Origin: an uncultured Clostridia bacterium
GTDB taxonomy: Bacteria; Bacillota; Clostridia; Christensenellales; UBA1242
NCBI GenBank assembly: GCA_944372595.1
Contig: CALVZT010000034.1
Location: 1-7,585 of the forward strand
Direction: 5' to 3'
Length of the DNA: 7,585 nt
How positions within the stretch are numbered: position 1 is the first letter of the stretch; every line of letters begins with the position of its first letter. Positions 1 through 4,330 of this stretch are shown in pieces. A program made the position numbers and the translations under genes. The notes beneath the pieces were generated by a model. That model had not been told where the DNA came from and did no database searches. It saw only the letters and a program-made list of their open reading frames with translations.

Positions 1-14
1 ATTTTTTATATGGT

Positions 15-44
15 TTGTTTTTGACCCATGTTTTATGTTATAAT
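15..44 (+). promoter_or_regulatory. Putative sigma-A promoter of the HTH/UDG-like/FtsZ-like operon
   Basis: A perfect TATAAT lies at 39-44, six bases before the ribosome binding site of the first gene. The best -35 at correct spacing is TTGTTT at 15-20 (18-bp spacer, a weak match). A better-looking TTGACC at 21-26 is only 12 bp from TATAAT, but it could pair with TATTAG at 44-49 across 17 bp. Which pairing is used cannot be settled by eye. Confidence 0.5.
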
Positions 45-67
45 ATTAGTAGGGAGGTAAAATAAAA

Positions 68-316
68 ATGACAAAAATAAAAAAACTTATTATTTTGTAC
101 GTTTATGATGCACTGAAATATGGAAGCTCTGAAAAATGTTTGTTACATCAAACAAAAATAGCAAAACAAATAAGTCAATTTTGTGGAATACAGTGTAATA
201 GAAAAACAATCGCTCGCAATATAAACTATCTTCGTGAGTATGGTTGTGAGATTGTTACTATCAAAGGTAAAGGTTGTTATATGAAGTCGTATCCAAATTT
301 TGAAAGGACTGATTAA
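68..316 (+). CDS. Small winged-helix (HTH) DNA-binding protein
   Basis: This 82-residue protein looks like a single helix-turn-helix domain with a wing. Residues about 25-35 (QTKIAKQISQF) would be the first HTH helix, RKTIARNINYLREYG (about 45-59) the recognition helix, and EIVTIKGKGCYM (about 61-72) the beta-hairpin wing. This resembles the HTH_11 or WYL-type N-terminal fold. No effector or dimerisation domain follows, so it may be a minimal operon regulator or a mobile-element DNA-binding protein. The ATG at 68 is preceded by AGGGAGG at 51-57, which fixes the start. The next gene begins 38 bp downstream with its own strong ribosome binding site, and no terminator lies between them, so co-transcription is likely. 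The DNA target is unknown. That it autoregulates the operon is inference. Confidence 0.7.
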   Translation: MTKIKKLIILYVYDALKYGSSEKCLLHQTKIAKQISQFCGIQCNRKTIARNINYLREYGCEIVTIKGKGCYMKSYPNFERTD

Positions 317-354
317 AATCTATAAGCATTTTGTAAAATATAAAGGAGATATCA

Positions 355-924
355 ATGGAAAGTATTGAATTATTAGATTTAGAAATAGAAAGAAAAAGAG
401 TAAAAGAATCAGAGCAAAGCTCATTATTGTTTAAAAACATTGTTGAATCAGAGAAATTTGAAAAGAAACGAAATGATTTCAAACCAAGCAAAACAAAAAT
501 TTTGTTTGTTGGAGAAAGTAGACCATCTGGCGGAACTTTCTTCTATGATAAGAATTCAAATCTATACAGATATACAAAAGAATCTTTTGAAAATGTAGGG
601 ATTGATTTTTCACTTGCAAAATTTAAAGAAATGGAATGTTGGCTGTATGATGTTTGCAAAGAACCAATAGACTTTATTAAGTCGAACAGTGCAAAAAGAA
701 AAATCATTGAAAAATACATTCCAGATTTGATAAAGATCATTAAAGCTTTATCTCCTAAATATATTATTGTCGTGAAAAAAACTTGTATGGAAAAAGTTTT
801 TGCGGCGATTTTGGAGAGTGGTTATTCAGAAAATATTAATGCTTTTAATACTTCCTTCCCTTCATGCGGAAATCAGAATAAGTATGTAGACGAGCTAACA
901 AGAATTTTAAGAAATATTTTGTGA
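355..924 (+). CDS. Uracil-DNA-glycosylase-superfamily-like protein
   Basis: This is a 189-residue soluble protein with no signal peptide or membrane segment. After a charged N-terminal helix (1-45) comes TKILFVGESRPSGGTFFYD (about 47-65), resembling the first UDG-superfamily motif: a buried strand followed by a Gly-Glu loop. WLYDVCKEPIDF (about 96-107) resembles the following conserved segment. A central strand KYIIVVKK precedes SFPSCGNQNKY near 167-177, in the place of the final HP(S/A) motif of UDGs. Here Phe replaces the His, so classical uracil excision is doubtful. The ATG at 355 follows AAAGGAG at 342-348. The stop at 922-924 is nine bases before the FtsZ-like start, implying coupled translation. 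The family call rests on motif pattern only. It could be a catalytically altered glycosylase or another base- or nucleotide-binding protein of this fold. Confidence 0.5.
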   Translation: MESIELLDLEIERKRVKESEQSSLLFKNIVESEKFEKKRNDFKPSKTKILFVGESRPSGGTFFYDKNSNLYRYTKESFENVGIDFSLAKFKEMECWLYDVCKEPIDFIKSNSAKRKIIEKYIPDLIKIIKALSPKYIIVVKKTCMEKVFAAILESGYSENINAFNTSFPSCGNQNKYVDELTRILRNIL

Positions 925-933
925 GAATTAATA

Positions 934-1665
934 ATGGGAGAACAAAATAAAAATTTTAAAATTAAAATTGTAGGCGTTGGTGACGCTGGAGTACATATTA
1001 CAGAAAATTTGAGAAGTAATAAAGCGCCAAATATTGAATATATGGCCATCAACACAGATTGGGTTGTTGGTTGGAATTTTCAATTCCAACAAGCAAGTCG
1101 GTTTGTAAAAATTGGTAAAAAGACAACCAAAGGGTTGGGCTCTGGTGGCTTACCCAAATTTGGAAAAATTGCAGCAGAAGAAGACTGTGAAGAAATAAAA
1201 GATGCGTTAAAAGATTGTTCTTTTCTAATTATTGTGGCAGGTCTTGGTGGCGGAACAGGTTCTGGCGCGTCACCAGTTGTTTGTGAGGTGGCAAAAGAAT
1301 TACATATCCCTACTATTGCATTTGCAACAAGTCCTCCTGATTTTGAAGGGAAGAGAAGGTGTAAAATCGCAGATGATTGCGTTGAACAATTGAAAAAGGT
1401 TGTTGATGTTTTAGCAGTGATTTCCCCAGGCAAAATATTTGAAAATCCTGAGTTTAGAAAGATTTCTATACTTGAAGTTTATGCCAAAGTAGATGAAATG
1501 TTGCGGTTAAGCATAACAAATGTAATTAAATATATATATTCACAGGAAATAGAAGAAAAATCAATGAAGGATATTTTAAAAACACTAAAAAATGATAATT
1601 TATGTAACATTATATACGAAAAGAATAATTTAAATCCAATTATAGAATATTTTAGCAATAATTAA
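934..1665 (+). CDS. Truncated FtsZ/tubulin-like GTP-binding protein
   Basis: The 243-residue product matches the N-terminal half of FtsZ: KIVGVGDAG (11-19, loop T1), AINTD (38-42), GLGSG (67-71), the tubulin signature GGGTGSG (105-111, phosphate loop), FEGKRR (137-142) and a guanine-contacting Asp in the H7 segment (VYAKVDEML). FtsZ usually has 350-400 residues. This protein ends just after H7, so the C-terminal domain and the conserved tail that binds FtsA/ZipA/SepF are absent. The T7 loop that activates hydrolysis in the neighbouring subunit (NxDxxD in FtsZ) aligns with EIEEKS, which has no Asn or Asp. It should bind GTP but probably cannot form normal treadmilling filaments. It starts nine bases after the UDG-like stop with only a weak GTGAG-type site, so translation is probably coupled. 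Its base composition looks less AT-rich than the radical SAM cassette. A role in blocking or modulating the host FtsZ is inference. Confidence 0.85.
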   Translation: MGEQNKNFKIKIVGVGDAGVHITENLRSNKAPNIEYMAINTDWVVGWNFQFQQASRFVKIGKKTTKGLGSGGLPKFGKIAAEEDCEEIKDALKDCSFLIIVAGLGGGTGSGASPVVCEVAKELHIPTIAFATSPPDFEGKRRCKIADDCVEQLKKVVDVLAVISPGKIFENPEFRKISILEVYAKVDEMLRLSITNVIKYIYSQEIEEKSMKDILKTLKNDNLCNIIYEKNNLNPIIEYFSNN

Positions 1666-1683
1666 GCGATTTGGCATTTAAAC

Positions 1684-1739
1684 GTGTGCTTGTCTTGATA
1701 CAAGTCGGTTTCGCTTCGCTCCACCGAAGACAAGCACAC
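1684..1739. repeat. Long inverted repeat with nested hairpin (REP-like)
   Basis: GTGTGCTTGTCTT at 1684-1696 pairs perfectly with AAGACAAGCACAC at 1727-1739. Inside the 30-nt loop, TCGGT (1705-1709) can pair with ACCGA (1723-1727) around TTCGCTTCGCT, and CTTG/CAAG (1694-1704) forms a competing small hairpin. It is much more GC-rich than its surroundings and has no U-run after it, so it is not a simple terminator. It may be a REP- or MITE-type element, or an RNA structure at the end of the FtsZ-like transcript. Confidence 0.7.
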
Positions 1740-1762
1740 TCTACAACCAAATAAATGAAAGC

Positions 1763-1810
1763 AAAAAGCGAAAGTGTTGACAGAGCATAACACACTTTCG
1801 CTTTTTTATT
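1763..1810 (+). terminator. Rho-independent terminator of the FtsZ-like operon
   Basis: AAAAAGCGAAAGTGT (1763-1777) pairs perfectly over 15 bp with 1792-1806. The loop is 14 nt, and the descending arm ends in a T-run at 1802-1807 followed by further T-rich sequence. It lies about 100 bp after the FtsZ-like stop codon and separates this operon from the radical SAM cassette. Confidence 0.85.
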
Positions 1811-1853
1811 ATTTTTTTTCTTCTCTTTTTATTATGGTAAACGAATATTCTTT

Positions 1854-1901
1854 GTTGTCAAGGTTAAAATAAATGTCGCTTTTGCGACAATCCTTGACAA
1901 C
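1854..1901. repeat. Nested inverted repeat (cruciform-like)
   Basis: GTTGTCAAGG (1854-1863) is the perfect inverse of CCTTGACAAC (1892-1901). Within the interval, TGTCGC (1874-1879) pairs with GCGACA (1884-1889) across a TTTT loop. The result is a two-tier hairpin on either strand. There is no U-run or ORF. The TTGACA inside each arm has no -10 partner at proper spacing. The function is unknown. Confidence 0.65.
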
Positions 1902-1923
1902 TGCAGAAATATTTGTTTTTGTG

Positions 1924-1982
1924 GCGGTTAAGAGAATAAAAAACACCTTAACCAAAGTTGATTAAAGTGTTAATTATTCCGC
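1924..1982. repeat. Imperfect long inverted repeat
   Basis: GCGG (1924-1927) and CCGC (1979-1982) close an imperfect stem. In it AATAAAAAACAC (1935-1946) pairs at 10 of 12 positions with GTGTTAATTATT (1967-1978), and TTAA/TTAA pairs near the apex. A 7-nt bulge lies on the left arm. There is no terminal T-run. This is the last of three non-terminator inverted repeats in the gene-free 1666-2131 stretch. Confidence 0.5.
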
Positions 1983-2058
1983 TAGTTTCAAATTGTGTAG
2001 ACTATAACCCATGGTTTTTATTGTTATTATTGTTATTAAAAATTTTTTAAAAAAAACA
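1983..2058. other. AT-rich spacer with a short 9-nt tandem repeat
   Basis: No gene is visible here. TTATTGTTA is tandemly repeated from 2018 (about 2.3 copies, to 2038). Runs of T and A (2042-2056) then lead into the radical SAM promoter and could act as an UP-element-like or bent segment. Confidence 0.5.
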
Positions 2059-2087
2059 TTGACAAAAAGCATTTTTATTATTATGAT
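2059..2087 (+). promoter_or_regulatory. Sigma-A promoter of the radical SAM cassette
   Basis: TTGACA at 2059-2064 and TATGAT at 2082-2087 are separated by exactly 17 bp. The -35 is perfect and the -10 matches five of six positions. Transcription would begin near 2094, inside the palindrome that follows. An A/T-run lies directly upstream of the -35. Confidence 0.85.
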
Positions 2088-2088
2088 G

Positions 2089-2109
2089 ATATTATCATAA
2101 TGATAATAT
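2089..2109. promoter_or_regulatory. 21-bp perfect palindrome, likely operator
   Basis: ATATTATCAT (2089-2098) and ATGATAATAT (2100-2109) are perfect inverse copies around a central A at 2099. A second, overlapping 13-bp palindrome (ATGATA-T-TATCAT) spans 2086-2098. The site begins one base after the -10 and covers the expected transcription start, the usual place for a repressor site. The GATAAT/ATTATC units recall Fur-family boxes, but their orientation is outward rather than the TGATAATNATTATCA arrangement, so the regulator is not identified. Confidence 0.7.
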
Positions 2110-2131
2110 TAAAACAAGGAGGTTTTTTATA

Positions 2132-2920
2132 ATGTTGAAAGAAATTAGAAAAAGAGAATTTGCAAATGGAGTAGTGTATGCTTTAAAGACTGAAGACGAC
2201 TTTCCGTTGGAAGTTACTGATACATTTTTGCCATTTTATACAAAAGATGCGATAGGTAAAAAACAAAATATCCTTACATCTTATGAATTAGGAGATAGAA
2301 AACAAAGATGGATGATTGGGGTTTCTTGTATGTCTGGTTGCCCTGTGAGATGTAAATTTTGTGCAACAGGACAATTAAGAAAATATAGAAATTTGACATG
2401 TGATGAAATTGTTGAACAAGTCAAGTTTATTATTGAAAAAAATCCTGACTATAATCCAAAAGAAGCAAAAGAGTTTAAGATTAATTACACAAGAATGGGA
2501 GAACCTTTTTTAAACATTGAAGAAGTTAAAAAAGCAATATTTAAAATTAATGAACTTTATCCAAATGTGCATCATTATATTTCTACTATAGGTATAAAAG
2601 GAAGTGATTTTTCTTGGATAAAAGATAATATTACTCTTCAAATTTCTCTACATTCTCTTGATGAAGATAAGCGTAATTGGCTTATACCTTTTTATAACAA
2701 ATATACCATTGAAGAGCTTGGAAAAATTAGAACGAAAAGTAATTTAAAAACAACGCTTAATTTAACATTGGTAGATGAAAAAGATTTTGACCTTGCAAAG
2801 TTAGAAAAGTATTTTGATAAAAATTATTTTTTTGTAAAACTTTCACCTATAAATGAAAATGCTGTATCAGAAAATAATCATCTTGGAAAAGGAGTAATAA
2901 AAGGAGTTAATTTACTATAA
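2132..2920 (+). CDS. RlmN/Cfr-like radical SAM enzyme lacking its C-terminal tail
   Basis: This 262-residue protein resembles the RlmN/Cfr family, which methylates C2 or C8 of adenosine in RNA. It has CPVRCKFCATG (C70, C74 and C77, CX3CX2C, ligating the 4Fe-4S cluster), RNLTCDEIVEQV (about 86-97), MGEPFLN (SAM-binding GEP motif), ISLHSLDEDKR (the SLH segment) and FVKLSPINE (matching NLIPFNP). Canonical members have about 340-380 residues. Here the N-terminal accessory domain is reduced, and translation stops right after LGKGVIKGVNLL, before the AACGQL segment that carries the methylated Cys (C355 in E. coli RlmN). That segment is encoded at 4120-4239. The partner Cys118 aligns with Gly63, although Cys66 is close by. 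The start follows AAGGAGG at 2116-2122. The stop overlaps the next ATG by one base (2920). The substrate is unknown. Confidence 0.85.
   Translation: MLKEIRKREFANGVVYALKTEDDFPLEVTDTFLPFYTKDAIGKKQNILTSYELGDRKQRWMIGVSCMSGCPVRCKFCATGQLRKYRNLTCDEIVEQVKFIIEKNPDYNPKEAKEFKINYTRMGEPFLNIEEVKKAIFKINELYPNVHHYISTIGIKGSDFSWIKDNITLQISLHSLDEDKRNWLIPFYNKYTIEELGKIRTKSNLKTTLNLTLVDEKDFDLAKLEKYFDKNYFFVKLSPINENAVSENNHLGKGVIKGVNLL
2886..2894 (+). repeat. 9-bp direct repeat GAAAAGGAG, left copy
   Basis: An identical copy lies at 4103-4111, 1217 bp away. The two copies sit where the RlmN/Cfr-like frame departs from, and returns to, its expected sequence. Joining them would give one continuous frame (see findings). 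The motif is also Shine-Dalgarno-like, so chance identity is possible. Confidence 0.5.
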
Positions 2921-3711
2921 TGGCAGTAAAAGATAATATTTTTAGATATAGAATCATTACTAATTTAAATTGTAATATGAATGAAAGCACAGGTCCTAAT
3001 GGTAATTGCTATTTTTGTTATCAACCAAATAAAAAACCTTTAATGCTTGATTATGAAAAAGCGGCAGATACTATGAAAAAAGTTGGCGTTTTAAAACGAG
3101 CAACAATTATGGGTGGTGAGGCAACAATAAGAAATGATCTTGTTGATTTTATAAAACTTGCAAAAGAAAATGTAACAGATGATGTTTGTCTTGTGACAAA
3201 CGGAATATTGTTAAATGAAGAAAGAATAAAAAGTTATAAAGATGCTGGTCTTACAGAGGTTGCGATATCTATATCATCAAAAGAACAATATTTAAGAAGA
3301 AGAGAGCAAGCATTAATTTGCAAAAAATATATTGCAAATACAAGAATAAATATCCCTAAATGTAATGAATCAACGGGAGATAAATTAGTTGAATTATTAA
3401 AATTAATATTATCAGACAATTTTTATGTAATTGTTTGTGAAGATTTAATGGGAAGATATGGCGATTTTGATTTTCAAGCCAAAATGAATACTATAAAAAT
3501 AAAAGATGATGGTTGTAATTTTTACGATTATGTATGGAATGGACATCAATTTGGCGTTTTTGGCAATTATACAGGTTATGACGATACAGATATTATAATT
3601 TCACCAGTTGGAAATTTTTGCAAATGGGAAATGTATTGTGATAAGGTAGGAAATTGTAATTTAAATAAAAATAAAAGTAGTGTAGATATAGATGGAAAAG
3701 TTAAAAATTGA
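2920..3711 (+). CDS. Divergent radical SAM protein with CX11CX2C motif
   Basis: This 263-residue protein has a radical SAM core. TNLNC (C18) and NCYFC (C30, C33) give a CX11CX2C cluster motif instead of CX3CX2C, and a conserved Asn/Gly-rich insertion (NESTGPNGN) fills the gap. MGGEATIRNDLVDFI (64-78) is the SAM-binding GGE motif, and CLVTNGILLN (about 90-99) the next core strand, as in MoaA/PqqE-type enzymes. QueE-type 7-carboxy-7-deazaguanine synthases are a precedent for an enlarged Cys spacing (CX14CX2C). Near the C-terminus C234, C240 and C246 (CX5CX5C) could bind an auxiliary cluster or zinc. The ATG overlaps the stop of the preceding gene by one base and follows AAAAGGAG at 2899-2906, a rather long 13 nt away. 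It overlaps the methyltransferase gene by 20 bp. The substrate is unknown. Confidence 0.75.
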   Translation: MAVKDNIFRYRIITNLNCNMNESTGPNGNCYFCYQPNKKPLMLDYEKAADTMKKVGVLKRATIMGGEATIRNDLVDFIKLAKENVTDDVCLVTNGILLNEERIKSYKDAGLTEVAISISSKEQYLRRREQALICKKYIANTRINIPKCNESTGDKLVELLKLILSDNFYVIVCEDLMGRYGDFDFQAKMNTIKIKDDGCNFYDYVWNGHQFGVFGNYTGYDDTDIIISPVGNFCKWEMYCDKVGNCNLNKNKSSVDIDGKVKN

Positions 3712-4135
3712 TTTTGGTAGTGGTTATGCACATAATAAAGACTATAAGTCTTGTGATATAACATTTAGTCCAATATTAGATTTTGTATATGATTATAAAA
3801 AAAACAAAATTTTATATTGCAAAATAAACAGTGTTGATGAATTTTATTTACGAAATGTCGTTCATCATCTACCTGATATAGAAAAAACTTTTAAATGTTT
3901 AAAAAAATATTTAAAAAAAGGTGGAATTATAAAAATAATTGATGTTAATAAAAATTATTTTAAACAAAATTTATTTTTAGATAGATTGTGGTATAGATTT
4001 ATTATTCCACAAAATGAGATATGGTTTAGTGAAGTTTATAGAGATTATAAAAGCATATTGAAAGACATGAATTTTCAGGTTTTAGAAAATTATGTTATTG
4101 CTGAAAAGGAGGTGAGTGTATGGAAAAAATCATAG
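3692..4135 (+). CDS. Short class I SAM-dependent methyltransferase
   Basis: The 147-residue protein opens with LKIDFGSGYAHNKDYKSCDI (about 4-23), the DxGxG SAM-binding motif I with an acidic residue at the end of strand 2. RNVVHHLPDIEKTFKCLKKYLKKGGIIKIIDVN (about 54-86) is the typical Methyltransf_11-like stretch: helix, GG turn and strand 5. FSEVYRDYKSILKDMNFQVL supplies a late helix and strand. It is shorter than most family members (about 200-250 residues), with almost no substrate-binding extension, so it may act on a partner-bound substrate. It starts inside the end of the upstream radical SAM gene (20-bp overlap) without a clear ribosome binding site, implying translational coupling. 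Its last 16 bases overlap the start of the 39-residue ORF. Methylation of the product of the two radical SAM proteins is inference. Confidence 0.75.
   Translation: MEKLKIDFGSGYAHNKDYKSCDITFSPILDFVYDYKKNKILYCKINSVDEFYLRNVVHHLPDIEKTFKCLKKYLKKGGIIKIIDVNKNYFKQNLFLDRLWYRFIIPQNEIWFSEVYRDYKSILKDMNFQVLENYVIAEKEVSVWKKS
4103..4111 (+). repeat. 9-bp direct repeat GAAAAGGAG, right copy
   Basis: This matches 2886-2894. It also contains the ribosome binding site for the 39-residue ORF: AAAAGGAGG at 4104-4112, seven bases before the ATG at 4120. Confidence 0.5.
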
Positions 4136-4239
4136 AGCAACTTGAAAAATCCGGCTATGACTATGCTATTGCTATTGCAACAAAAGCAGAAATTGAAGCC
4201 GGAGCTGCTTGTGGTCAACTTTCTATCATTGTAGAATAG
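4120..4239 (+). CDS. 39-residue ORF encoding the detached RlmN/Cfr-like C-terminal tail
   Basis: The product runs from MEKIIEQLEKSG to EIEAGAACGQLSIIVE. In RlmN and Cfr the protein ends with a helix, a Gly turn, a strand and then DI(D/x)AACGQL. Here the order is the same (IIEQLEKSGYDYAIAIA, then EIEAGAACGQL), and Cys31 falls on the methyl-carrying cysteine (C355 in E. coli RlmN). This is exactly the part missing from the protein at 2132-2920. A strong AAAAGGAGG seven bases upstream and an ATG suggest that it is translated separately, so the two pieces might assemble in trans. The alternative is that it is the remnant of an interrupted gene whose end happens to follow a good ribosome binding site. 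It overlaps the methyltransferase end by 16 bases and lies directly before the terminator. A RiPP precursor is less likely, given the family-specific motif. Confidence 0.75.
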   Translation: MEKIIEQLEKSGYDYAIAIATKAEIEAGAACGQLSIIVE

Positions 4240-4242
4240 TTG

Positions 4243-4285
4243 AAAAAACAACAAGAATAAATTTTTATTCTTGTTGTTTTTTTTT
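4243..4285 (+). terminator. Rho-independent terminator of the radical SAM cassette
   Basis: ACAACAAGAATAAA (4248-4261) pairs perfectly over 14 bp with 4264-4277, extended by A-T pairs from the flanking A-run (4243-4247), and a T-run reaches 4285. It lies four bases after the 39-residue ORF, so that ORF is the last gene of the transcript. The A-run on the left could also let it work on the other strand. Confidence 0.9.
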
Positions 4286-4312
4286 GTAATATAAAAATAT
4301 ATATTGTATAAT
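4284..4312 (+). promoter_or_regulatory. Promoter of the GNAT gene
   Basis: TTGTAA (4284-4289) and a perfect TATAAT (4307-4312) are 17 bp apart. The -35 overlaps the last bases of the preceding terminator's T-run. The AGGAG ribosome binding site starts only five bases after the -10, so the leader would be extremely short. Confidence 0.65.
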
Positions 4313-4330
4313 TGGGTAGGAGATTATATT

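Noticed and set aside
1080..1433. 117-codon ORF on the - strand opposite the FtsZ-like gene
   Set aside because: It lies wholly within a clearly coding + strand gene, has a Pro/Ser-rich composition typical of antisense frames, and has no ribosome binding site.
1755..1790. Tiny ORF (11 codons) in the spacer after the FtsZ-like gene
   Set aside because: It has no ribosome binding site and overlaps the terminator hairpin, which fully explains the sequence.
1854..1901. Promoters within the TTGACA-containing inverted repeat
   Set aside because: Neither strand has a -10-like hexamer 16-18 bp from TTGACA, and no gene follows at a suitable distance.
2086..2109. Canonical Fur box
   Set aside because: The half-sites are ATTATCAT-A-ATGATAAT, facing opposite to TGATAATNATTATCA. 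Only a loose resemblance remains, so it is reported as an operator of unknown regulator.
4120..4239. RiPP precursor peptide beside two radical SAM enzymes and a methyltransferase
   Set aside because: Size and context fit at first sight, but EIEAGAACGQL is the diagnostic C-terminal motif of RlmN/Cfr and exactly the part missing from the upstream protein. No leader/core organisation or repeated core residues are visible.
4304..4330. N-terminal extension of the GNAT protein from a TTG start
   Set aside because: The TTG lies in the promoter -10 region and has no ribosome binding site. AGGAG at 4318-4322 fits the ATG at 4331.
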